Assembly (NCBI GenBank): GCA_958296015.1
Contig: CATQIH010000001.1
Location: forward strand, 124,001-188,000
DNA: 64,000 nt
Source: Cyclobacteriaceae bacterium
GTDB lineage: Bacteria; Bacteroidota; Bacteroidia; Cytophagales; Cyclobacteriaceae
Direction: 5' to 3'
Shown piece after piece: positions 1 through 9,091 of the stretch. A program made the translations under genes and the position numbers. The notes beneath the pieces are model-generated. The model was given only the letters and a program-made list of their open reading frames with translations, was not told the DNA's origin and searched no databases. Numbering within the stretch: the stretch's first letter is position 1; each line of letters begins with the position of its first letter.

Positions 1-13
1 TGAAAAAATAGCA

Positions 14-367
14 GTGTTTACCGAGCAACACATCAATACAATATTAAAAAATCCTTTTATGCCGCTTTTTATGGTCAGCGAGATTCATAAAACAGATTCC
101 CCTTTTTTTCAGTCGGTGATAGACAACATAAAACCCAACATTGATGGGTTTGTGACACAAGTGGAGAAAGAAATAGCCCTGAAGCATATTATTCCGATCC
201 ATCCTATACAGCTGTACATCAATATTATATCGCTATGTGTCTATCCGGTCATGGGAAAACCGCTTTTTAGCATGTTTGCAGGCATTGACGAGCCAGCCAT
301 GACACAATTGCTGGAAGACCGCAAAAAAGAAGTTGCCCAAATGATTATCAAACTTATTAAAGCATAA
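14..367 (+). CDS. TetR-family regulator, C-terminal part (5' end outside window)
   Basis: ORF open at window edge; helical C-terminal domain typical of TetR regulators; directly upstream of efflux operon. Confidence 0.55.
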   Translation: MFTEQHINTILKNPFMPLFMVSEIHKTDSPFFQSVIDNIKPNIDGFVTQVEKEIALKHIIPIHPIQLYINIISLCVYPVMGKPLFSMFAGIDEPAMTQLLEDRKKEVAQMIIKLIKA

Positions 368-393
368 AAAAATTTACCCAAAAACTGACATGT

Positions 394-1686
394 ATGTCAA
401 ACACTCACGTAAAAACCATGAACATAAATGCTACCATCCTACTAACGCTCTTGTGGATCAGTCCTCTCATCGTTCACTCTCAATCCATTACACTGGATAG
501 CTGCCTGGCAGCTGTCAGAAAAAACTATCCGGCGACCGACAAAGTAGCACTTCAGCAGAAAATAAATGGGTTGAGCCAGGAAAATATCAGAACAGCCCAT
601 CTGCCAGGCATTCAGCTTTTAGGTCAGGCAACGTACCAGTCGGAGGTCACCCGGTTGAATATTCCCATCCCGGACTTTCCTAAGATTGAACCACTGAGTA
701 AAGACCAGTACAAAATTTACCTGGATGTCAGCCAGACGTTGTACGATGCGGGAACGATGCGCATACAAACGGGCCTACAGGAATTATCGTCGCTCCTCGC
801 GCAGAAGCAAGTGGATATTACCCTGCAGGCTGTAGAAGAACAGGTTGTTAACTATTTTTTCAACGTGCTATCAGCCAATGAAAACACGGCGATCCTCAAT
901 GCTTCTAAAAAAGTACTTGAGAGTAATGTAAAACAATTGCAATCCGCTTTTGACCACGGCATCGCCAAGCAAAGCCAGGTGGATGTGCTGAAGGTAGAAG
1001 TCTTGAGACTGGATCAAAGTCTGATCGAGCTGGCAGCCAACCGGCAGGTAGCCATACAGGTAATTTCTCTGCTCTCCGGATTGGGCCTTAACCGCCAGGC
1101 TGAGTTTGTCATGCCCGACGATATCAGCCTCTATCCGAGTACCTTCACCAACCGGCCCGAACACCAACTGATTGAGCTACAGCAGGAAGTGCTAATCAAG
1201 CAGAATGCATTGACGGAGGCAGGAACGCGGCCCAGAATCAGTTTGTTTGGACAGGCCGGATACGGAAGGCCGGGATTGAATTTTTTGAGCAACGCTTTTA
1301 CCGATTACTATCTTGGAGGGCTTCGGTTAAGCTGGAATATTTCCTCTTTCTACACCAAAAAGAAAGCGCAGGACATTAACTTGTTTTCTGTGGAAATGGC
1401 AAAAGCAGATGCTGCGGTGCTAGACAAAAATCTAATGTCGCAATATACGGTACTGGCGGCTGAGATCGATAAATCAGAAGCCCTCATTGCCAAAGATAAG
1501 GAGATCATTGCGCTGCAATTAGCTGTTACCAAAGCATCCAACGCCGAACTCAAAAACGGCACGTCCACTTCCTCGGACTACCTCACCGAACTCAACGGGG
1601 AGATCAAAGCAAAGCAGCAAATGTCGCTTCACCAGATTCAGCAGCAATCAGCCAAATACAAACTCAAAATTCTTACAGGAAACTAA
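394..1686 (+). CDS. TolC-family outer membrane efflux protein
   Basis: 430 aa, signal peptide, OEP-like sequence (SLDSCLAAVRKNYP..., coiled coil); operon with HlyD and MFS genes. Confidence 0.88.
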   Translation: MSNTHVKTMNINATILLTLLWISPLIVHSQSITLDSCLAAVRKNYPATDKVALQQKINGLSQENIRTAHLPGIQLLGQATYQSEVTRLNIPIPDFPKIEPLSKDQYKIYLDVSQTLYDAGTMRIQTGLQELSSLLAQKQVDITLQAVEEQVVNYFFNVLSANENTAILNASKKVLESNVKQLQSAFDHGIAKQSQVDVLKVEVLRLDQSLIELAANRQVAIQVISLLSGLGLNRQAEFVMPDDISLYPSTFTNRPEHQLIELQQEVLIKQNALTEAGTRPRISLFGQAGYGRPGLNFLSNAFTDYYLGGLRLSWNISSFYTKKKAQDINLFSVEMAKADAAVLDKNLMSQYTVLAAEIDKSEALIAKDKEIIALQLAVTKASNAELKNGTSTSSDYLTELNGEIKAKQQMSLHQIQQQSAKYKLKILTGN

Positions 1687-1725
1687 ACCAAGCCTTTGGC
1701 TTAAACATAGATAAATCTTACTACA

Positions 1726-2709
1726 ATGAAAAAAAAACAAGTAATAGGTCTTAGCATACTAGCCGTTTTTGTGATTGTCGGCGTTTATTTCGGCATCCGG
1801 TGGTACCGATTTGCCGAAACGCATGAGTCGACAGATAATGCACAAATAGAAGGAGACATCAGCCCGATCATTCCCCGAGTAGATGGATACGTCAAGCAAA
1901 TTCTGGTAGACGATAACACCATCGTGAAAAAAGGAGCACTGCTGGCAGAGATTGATGATTCTGATCTGAAGCTGATGCTTGCACGACAAGAAACCACCCT
2001 GAATACGGCAAAGGTAGGCTACTCGGAAGCCAAAGCAAATCTTGATTATATACATTCTACGCTACAGCAGGCCAACCTGGATATTCTTCAGCGTAAAGAC
2101 GATCGCAACAGGCAGCAAGGTTTGATGACTGATGGTGCCACTACCCAGCAGGCATTGGACAACACCAAATTTGCCTATGACAAAGCCGTAGCTGCCAAAG
2201 CTAGTCTGGAAAAGCAAATTACAGTGGCTCAGTCCAAAATAGCCCAGGCGGAGGCGATGATCAGCCAGGCGGAAATAGCCATTGATGATGCCAAACTCAA
2301 GCTGAGTTATACCAAACTCACCGCCCCTATTGGTGGCTCTGTTTCTCAACTCAATATTGAAGTAGGTCAACTCGTACGGCCCGGACAAACGGTGATGTCG
2401 GTCGTAGACAAGTCTGACATCTGGGTCGTCGCCAACTTCAAAGAAAGTCAGATTGCAAAAATCAACGAAGGTCAGCACGTATCCATTAAGGTAGATGCCT
2501 ATGGCGACCGGGAGTTTGAAGGGGAAGTGCAATCTATAGAGGGTGCTACCGGGTCTAAGTTTGCCCTGTTACCTGCCGACAATGCCAGTGGCAATTTCGT
2601 TAAGGTAGAGCAGCGTATTCCGGTAAAAATCATCTTCACCAATACGCGGGAAGAAACTGTTCGGCTACGCCCCGGCATGAGTGTCATTCCTACGATTCTT
2701 TTAAACTAA
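1726..2709 (+). CDS. HlyD/EmrA-family membrane fusion protein
   Basis: TM near N-terminus, 'ESTDNAQIEGDISPIIPRVDGYVKQILVDDNTIVKKG' biotinyl-lipoyl-like motif. Confidence 0.92.
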   Translation: MKKKQVIGLSILAVFVIVGVYFGIRWYRFAETHESTDNAQIEGDISPIIPRVDGYVKQILVDDNTIVKKGALLAEIDDSDLKLMLARQETTLNTAKVGYSEAKANLDYIHSTLQQANLDILQRKDDRNRQQGLMTDGATTQQALDNTKFAYDKAVAAKASLEKQITVAQSKIAQAEAMISQAEIAIDDAKLKLSYTKLTAPIGGSVSQLNIEVGQLVRPGQTVMSVVDKSDIWVVANFKESQIAKINEGQHVSIKVDAYGDREFEGEVQSIEGATGSKFALLPADNASGNFVKVEQRIPVKIIFTNTREETVRLRPGMSVIPTILLN

Positions 2710-2719
2710 CCAGAGCCTT

Positions 2720-4309
2720 ATGATAGCACAACAAACCGCTGAAAAGCCTACGGTAGAATACGGTTTCAGAAGAGCCATTATCACCATCACCGTCATTACC
2801 GCTTCCTTGCTGGAACTGATTGATACCACCATCGTCAACGTTTCTCTGCCTGTGATCCGGGGCAACCTGGGAGCCACGTTGAGCGATATTAGCTGGGTGA
2901 TCGCTGGCTATGCCCTGGCCAACGCAATTGTTGTACCGCTGACCGGTTGGTTATCTACCGTATTGGGGCGCAGAAACTATTTTGTAGGTTCTATTTTCTT
3001 GTTTACGGCGGCATCTTTTATGTGCGGCCATAGTGAGTCGATTGAAAACCTAGTAGCATGGCGTTTTGTGCAGGGCTTGGGAGGCGGGGCTTTGCTGGCC
3101 ACGTCGCAGGCCGTGCTGGTAGAGATATTTCCCGAAGACCAACTGGGCTTTGCCAATGCCTTGTTTGGGATTGGCGCGGTGGTAGGTCCTACCCTGGGGC
3201 CACTGATTGGCGGCTATCTCACCGATGAGCTTTCCTGGCCGTGGATTTTTTATGTAAACATTCCCGTAGGCATATTGGCTGCCACGCTTTCCTTCGTACT
3301 CATCAAAGAGCCGCTGGAGAAAATGCGTACCGGAGCCTTTGACTGGCAGGGGTTGCTGCTACTGGTTGTAGGCATCGGATCGCTCCAGATATTTTTAGAG
3401 CGCGGTGCCGAGGAAGATTGGTTTGCCGAAGCCTACATCACCGTGCTGGCCTTTACTGCCGGGCTGGGCCTGATTGGCTTTGTGCTTTGGGAACTCTATA
3501 AAGCTGAAAATCCTGTTGTGGATCTCAGTATCCTCAAAAACCGCAGTACTGCCTTTGGTACAATTTTTATTTTTATTCTGGGATTCGGGTTGTACGGCGT
3601 ACTGTTTTTGTATCCGCAGTTCGTACAGATTCTGTTGGGCTACACTGCATACCAATCCGGAATTTCTTTGCTGCCGGGCGGTATTTCCGCTTTCTTAACC
3701 ATGCCTCTTCTGGCGATTGCGCTGAAGAACAAACTTTCGCCTAAAATCATGGCCGGGTTTGGCTTTCTATTGTTTTTCGGTTGCAGCTATATACTCTCTC
3801 TGGAAAATGTATCTTCAGGAGGAGATATATTCTGGGGAGACTTCTTCTGGGCACAGGTACTGCGAGGCGTAGCCACGGCCATGCTATTCGTTCCCCTCAC
3901 TACCATTGCACTATCAGGGTTGAAGGGTGCCAAGATCGCGCAGGGTTCGGGCCTGACGAATATGGCACGGCAACTGGGAGGTTCCTTTGGTCTGGCTGCC
4001 ATCGCTACGTTTACCCATTACACCTCTGCCGACCATAGAAGTGTGCTGGTAGATAAGATCGCTCACTACGGCACAGAGACACAGCAACGCATAGACATGC
4101 TGACCAATGCTTTTCTGGCCAAAGGCTTTGACCTGACCAATGCTACCCAAAAAGCATACATGGCCATAGAAGGATCAGTGCAAAGAAATACCTTGCAGCT
4201 CACCTACAACGATGCCTTTTTCTATATCAGTATTTTCTTTCTGCTGTGTATTCCTTTCTTGTTGTTTATCCCTAAAGTCAAGAATGATGGAACCCCTATG
4301 GCACATTAA
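2720..4309 (+). CDS. DHA2-family MFS multidrug efflux transporter (EmrB-like)
   Basis: 'ELIDTTIVNVSLPVIRGNLGA...ISWVIAGYALANAIVVPLTGWLS' DHA2 signature; 529 aa, many TM segments. Confidence 0.93.
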   Translation: MIAQQTAEKPTVEYGFRRAIITITVITASLLELIDTTIVNVSLPVIRGNLGATLSDISWVIAGYALANAIVVPLTGWLSTVLGRRNYFVGSIFLFTAASFMCGHSESIENLVAWRFVQGLGGGALLATSQAVLVEIFPEDQLGFANALFGIGAVVGPTLGPLIGGYLTDELSWPWIFYVNIPVGILAATLSFVLIKEPLEKMRTGAFDWQGLLLLVVGIGSLQIFLERGAEEDWFAEAYITVLAFTAGLGLIGFVLWELYKAENPVVDLSILKNRSTAFGTIFIFILGFGLYGVLFLYPQFVQILLGYTAYQSGISLLPGGISAFLTMPLLAIALKNKLSPKIMAGFGFLLFFGCSYILSLENVSSGGDIFWGDFFWAQVLRGVATAMLFVPLTTIALSGLKGAKIAQGSGLTNMARQLGGSFGLAAIATFTHYTSADHRSVLVDKIAHYGTETQQRIDMLTNAFLAKGFDLTNATQKAYMAIEGSVQRNTLQLTYNDAFFYISIFFLLCIPFLLFIPKVKNDGTPMAH

Positions 4310-4349
4310 AATATGTACCTGCTGATCATCTAAAGGAAAACTACAAAAA

Positions 4350-4979
4350 ATGAAAATTTCAATATTCGGGTCAACCGGCGCAACAGGACAAGAATTGGTC
4401 AAGCAAGGACTTGAAAAAGGATACAGTATATCCACCGTCGTCAGACATCCACTCGACATTACAAATCCTAACCTGACAGTCATCCAAGGAAATATATTTG
4501 ATAAGCCGTTGGTAAAAGATGTCATTGAAGGAAGTGACTTGGTGATTTCTGTATTAGCTTTTACGCCAAAATTATTTGGTCAGCAATCAACCGACCTTTA
4601 CTCAAAAACGGCTTCAGTGCTGGTAGAAGCCATGACTGAACTAAATATAAAAAAGTTAGCGTTTTGTACCTCGGCAGGGGTGGAAGAAGACCCGCATGAA
4701 ATTTGGTTTTACAAGCATATTCTCAAACCGCTTTATCTGAAGAAAGGATATGAAGACATGCAACTGGCAGAAAACATCATAACCGGTTCAACGTTGGATT
4801 GGATTCTAGTAAGACCTTCGCGACTTACAAACGGTGTTCTTACCACTGAATTTCGCATCGCTAAGAGATTCAGACCCGAAGGAGGGAGTACTATTTCAAG
4901 AGCTGACTTGGCTTTTTTTATTTTAGAGCAATTAGCAAGTAGCGCTTGGGTTCACAAAACACCGACACTGGCATATTAA
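4350..4979 (+). CDS. NAD(P)H-binding oxidoreductase (SDR-like, NmrA/BVR-B type)
   Basis: 'MKISIFGSTGATGQELVKQGLEKGYSI' Rossmann motif. Confidence 0.85.
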   Translation: MKISIFGSTGATGQELVKQGLEKGYSISTVVRHPLDITNPNLTVIQGNIFDKPLVKDVIEGSDLVISVLAFTPKLFGQQSTDLYSKTASVLVEAMTELNIKKLAFCTSAGVEEDPHEIWFYKHILKPLYLKKGYEDMQLAENIITGSTLDWILVRPSRLTNGVLTTEFRIAKRFRPEGGSTISRADLAFFILEQLASSAWVHKTPTLAY

Positions 4980-5044
4980 TGATCTCTCACTTGCTAAAAT
5001 CTGCTTTACGCCTATACTTGCCATTATCAGCAATTACTAAAGTG

Positions 5045-5425
5045 TTAGGGGCGATCATTTTTCATTACTTCTCTTCTGTGTGCCATTCCCCAATCAAGCA
5101 TAGTATCTACCACATTAATTAGATTTTTGCCAGATTCCGTTAATATATATTCGATTAAAACAGGGGTTTGATCATAAACCTTGCGCTGTACAATACCATT
5201 AACTTCCAGCTCTTTCAATTCTTTCGACAACATTCTAGGAGTTATTTTCTCAATATTTTCCTGTAAATCCTTAAACCGGTTTTTGCCATACAATAAAGAA
5301 GCAATGATCGGTAGCTTCCATTTCCCGGTAATCACATTAAGAGTATCCGTTAAGGCCAGGATGTATTGCCTTGGACATTGCTTTACCTTTTCCTCCTTAA
5401 CTAATTCTTTGAAGTCACTCATCAT
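5045..5425 (-). CDS. HxlR-family transcriptional regulator
   Basis: 'CPRQYILALTDTLNVITGKWKLPIIASLLYGKNRFKDLQENIEKITPRMLSKELKELE' winged helix HxlR signature. Confidence 0.93.
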   Translation of the reverse strand: MMSDFKELVKEEKVKQCPRQYILALTDTLNVITGKWKLPIIASLLYGKNRFKDLQENIEKITPRMLSKELKELEVNGIVQRKVYDQTPVLIEYILTESGKNLINVVDTMLDWGMAHRREVMKNDRP

Positions 5426-5449
5426 GAAGATATTAAATTGTTACTATAC

Positions 5450-5469
5450 AAAAGTATACTAATACTTTT
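5450..5469. promoter_or_regulatory. Perfect inverted repeat AAAAGTAT-ACTA-ATACTTTT, candidate HxlR operator
   Basis: 8-bp perfect arms in the divergent HxlR/SDR intergenic region. Confidence 0.5.
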
Positions 5470-5537
5470 TAGTAAACAAGTATATTTAATATAGTTGTCT
5501 TCGTAAACTTGTAACATAGTCAATTAAAAAAACAAAC

Positions 5538-6416
5538 ATGATTTTAATTACAGGAGCAACAGGAAATTTTGGTTCTAAAGCCATACAACACTTATTAAAT
5601 AAAGGAATAGCTGCCAAGGGCATTGCAGCATTGGTAAGGAACAGAGAGGATACGCAGCCTCTGTCAGACCAAGGTATTCATGTAAGGATGGGAGATTATG
5701 CGGATGTAGATTCCATGATAAAGGCCTTTGAAGGCGTTGAAAAAATGTTGCTGATTTCCAGCAGTGACCGGGGGCCGGTTGAAAACCGAACAAAGCACCA
5801 CATCAACGCGATTACAGCAGCCAAAGAAGCCAATGTAAAGCACATAGTCTATACTTCTTTTGTAAGAAAGCCCGACCATGAAGATTCTGCTATTGCTGAC
5901 TTTGAGAATTCTCATGTTGAGTCGGAGAAGTTTCTTAAAGAAATCGGTATCGATTATACTATTCTCCAAAATGGCATTTACCAGGAAATGATTCTTGCGT
6001 TTGTTGGTGAAAAGGTAGCTGAAACAGGAACTATTTTGTTTCCCGCGGCAGAAGGTAAAGCTAGCTGGGTACTTCGTGAAGAACTGGCTGAGGCAGCCAT
6101 TAACGTATTAACGACTGAAGGTCATGAAAACAAAACCTATAATTTGACCAACAACGCTTCGGTGGATTTTGAAAAAATAGCAAGGTATATTTCTGAAGCA
6201 TTGGGTAGAGAGGTGGGTTACAATTCTCCTGATGTTGAAAAATTCAAAGCTACTCTGGAAAAAGCAGGTGTGCCTGATATGTACATCGGTATGTTTGTCA
6301 TGTGGGGTACAGCAGTAGCCGAAGGTATGATGGATGCAGAAGATACCACTTTGGAGTCTTTACTGGGAAGAAAACCTACAACCGTTAAACAGTTTATTGA
6401 TCAGATTTACAGGTAA
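5538..6416 (+). CDS. NmrA-like NAD(P)-binding oxidoreductase
   Basis: 'MILITGATGNFGSKAIQHLL', 292 aa; divergent from HxlR gene. Confidence 0.9.
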   Translation: MILITGATGNFGSKAIQHLLNKGIAAKGIAALVRNREDTQPLSDQGIHVRMGDYADVDSMIKAFEGVEKMLLISSSDRGPVENRTKHHINAITAAKEANVKHIVYTSFVRKPDHEDSAIADFENSHVESEKFLKEIGIDYTILQNGIYQEMILAFVGEKVAETGTILFPAAEGKASWVLREELAEAAINVLTTEGHENKTYNLTNNASVDFEKIARYISEALGREVGYNSPDVEKFKATLEKAGVPDMYIGMFVMWGTAVAEGMMDAEDTTLESLLGRKPTTVKQFIDQIYR

Positions 6417-6462
6417 GCCGTATCGAGAAGAATTCGTTAAATCAATAGTAACATTTGCGACT

Positions 6463-7314
6463 ATGAATCCATTAAGTCACTTAAAAGTATTTGCAGATCA
6501 TCTACCGTTACAAAGTAAGCGAATGCCGGTGTTGTTCACTTCGCACGGTAGCCCAATAGATATTCCTCTCAGCAGGGAGGAATATCCCTTTTGGAACAGC
6601 CTGCACGAGCTGGGGCGCTCTCTGGAAAAAGAATATGAAGTGAAGGCAGTGCTGGTAGTTTCTGCTCACTGGTGTACAAGAGGCACCTTTATCAATATAG
6701 CCAACCAACAGCAACAGATTTATGACTATTACGGCTTCCCGAAGCATTACTATGATGTTAAATATCATGCGAAAGGAACTCCGGATATAGCCCACGAGGT
6801 ACATAAAATCATCTCCTCTGTTCGAGAAACAGAAGATTGGGGGCTTGATCATGGATCATGGCCTGTGCTTATGCATGTGTTTCCACAGGCCAATGTCCCG
6901 GTATTTCAGATGAGTTTAGATTATTATGCTACCCCAACCTATCACTATGAACTCGGACAGCAATAAAAGTCACTCAGGAACAAAGGAGTGCTTATCATAG
7001 GTAGTGGAGCACTGGTTCATAACCTAAAGATACTGGGGGAAAGAATGAGAACAGGAGATTTTTCACCTTTTGGGTGGGAAGCTGAGTATGAAGAATGGAT
7101 CAAAAGACAGGTGGCAGAAAGGAATTTCAAAAAGATTGTTGACTATGAACGTAGTCATGCTCTAGGCAAACTAGCCGCCCCTACTCCTGATCATTTTGTA
7201 CCTGTCCTCTATAGCTTAGGCCTTGCTGATAACAAGGATGACATTCAATTCTTTTATGACCATGAACCTGAAAAGGCCGCTTTTAGTGAGCTAAGTTTTA
7301 TCATTCATAGCTAG
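6463..7314 (+). pseudogene. DODA-type (LigB-like) extradiol dioxygenase interrupted by an in-frame TAA at 6964-6966
   Basis: ORFs 6334..6966 and 6988..7314 share one frame; joined product reads ...YHYELGQQ*KSLRNKGVLIIGSGALVHNL..., continuous family sequence except for one stop. Confidence 0.85.
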
Positions 7315-7462
7315 ATAAAACAAGCTTGCATACAATCTTTTATGATGAGACGATAAAGCTAACAAAAAGATTTGATATATTTGGTTACACTGCCAAAACA
7401 AGGTTCTGACGCAATAAATATCAGCATCATGGTTAGTATTCATCTTGCATGAAACCTAATAT

Positions 7463-8542
7463 ATGAAAGGAACGAACACAAATCGCCTTATCGGTCAAGT
7501 CATCATCCTGGCAGTATCTCTGTTATCAACAATGGCCGCCTGTCAAACTGCATCCAGAGAGTTTAGGATCAAGGATATGGGTAAGGACTATTCATTGCCT
7601 ACCGGAAAACTGGTGAAGGGTCTCTACCATCATATCGAGCAGGACGATGATGTGATCGGGGGCAATACCAGTATTCGAAACGTGGATGCCAAAGACTTAG
7701 AATGGAAGGGCAATCCCAATGGCAATGGATATGGATATTTTGAGCGTAACCGGGACCTGGGCCAGGTTTTTACCATGCCCAAGAACATGAACGTAACATT
7801 AGATGCACTGGTACTGAGGACTTCCAGGGGGAACAACGCCATCATGAATGGCACACCTGGCGCAGCACTTTATATCGTTTTTTATGAGGTTAAAACCAAA
7901 AAGGGGGAGCAGGTGAGCATCAACGAAAACGGAACCACCAAAGGCGATCAGGCCCTGCATGGCTTTGACCTACAATTCAATAGGGCAGATGATTTTATAG
8001 AGGGGGCTACGTATGTTTTCCTTGATCGTTTTACAGGGGGCATCTTTCCGGAGATAGCACCCACTTCGCAATATGTGTACGATAATGGAAAGGGTGGGTC
8101 GTTTGGAGAGCAAAAAGGTCACCTCCACTATTTTAGATGCGATTTTTTAAAAGATGCCGAAATTACCCTGGAGGCGGGCAAAACCTATGCCTTTATGATC
8201 GGGTTTTCCCAGCCGGGCGATGCCAGGGGGCTGGCCCTGGCCATAGATTCGGAAGTACATACCAAAGAAGCGGCTGCCTTTGTAAGAGACGAAAACGGAG
8301 CAATCCGCTGGGGTATTCGGCGCGAAGGTAATGGTACTATTCCACCAACCATGATCAGCCAAAGTGCCCCCCCAAAAGAAAAAACCGAGTCATACAACGA
8401 ACTGGTTTCGGAGTCTTTATTCCCAAAAGATCATGATGAAACCCTGACACCTACCAGCAATGGTTACCCGGATGTGGACACCTACAGAACGCTTCAGTTT
8501 TATTTAGAGATAAAAGATATGGTACTCATTAATGATAGGTAA
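7463..8542 (+). CDS. Hypothetical secreted/lipoprotein-like protein
   Basis: 359 aa, N-terminal hydrophobic segment ending in ...TMAAC; no family recognised. Confidence 0.6.
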   Translation: MKGTNTNRLIGQVIILAVSLLSTMAACQTASREFRIKDMGKDYSLPTGKLVKGLYHHIEQDDDVIGGNTSIRNVDAKDLEWKGNPNGNGYGYFERNRDLGQVFTMPKNMNVTLDALVLRTSRGNNAIMNGTPGAALYIVFYEVKTKKGEQVSINENGTTKGDQALHGFDLQFNRADDFIEGATYVFLDRFTGGIFPEIAPTSQYVYDNGKGGSFGEQKGHLHYFRCDFLKDAEITLEAGKTYAFMIGFSQPGDARGLALAIDSEVHTKEAAAFVRDENGAIRWGIRREGNGTIPPTMISQSAPPKEKTESYNELVSESLFPKDHDETLTPTSNGYPDVDTYRTLQFYLEIKDMVLINDR

Positions 8543-8611
8543 CCATTGGCATGTTATTGTACGTTTTTGCTATTATATGCTTCGCTCAGAATAAAGCCTT
8601 GTATCGTCCAT

Positions 8612-8713
8612 TATACTACGGTACAGTTTCGGTTTGTGGAGACACAAACCGAGGCGCGAAGGCCGTGGGCTGTGTCCTCACAGCCCACTTTAAGCCAAAT
8701 GTACCGTAGTATA
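8612..8713 (+). mobile_element. MITE-like element copy A (102 bp)
   Basis: TIRs TATACTACGGTACA...TGTACCGTAGTATA; flanks ATCGTCCAT (8603-8611) / ATCGCCCAT (8714-8722), 8/9 TSD. Confidence 0.92.
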
Positions 8714-9091
8714 ATCGCCCATATAATCAAAAATATAAGCCGGTTGCCGAGCGTTTAAAAAGCTTTTTGTATTAAATATCCATCACAGACTAGGATAAGG
8801 TAAAATTTAACTTAGTTTTAACCAGGTACTACAATATAAGACATTGGATTACAGAAAACCTATGAAACAAGATAAGCTCTATGACTTGAGGCAGATGTTG
8901 TTCTTAGAGGCTCAACGAGAACTCCTCAAAGACTTTGCGTAACTCTTATAAAAGGGTTTTTAAACAAATCTACTGTTTGTTTTGTAACAATTGTTGTTAT
9001 GGCTCCGTTGTTTCATAGATTTTTACAAACTCACCATTTGATTGCAAAACTATTGAGGCGTATAACCGATACCCAACATCCTTTAGAAATA

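Noticed and set aside
8546-8758. 70-aa ORF after the hypothetical protein
   Set aside because: Mostly MITE copy A sequence read through; not an independent gene.
8861-8941. Short ORF MKQDKLYDLRQMLFLEAQRELLKDFA considered as a transposase remnant
   Set aside because: Too short and no recognisable family; cannot support a call.
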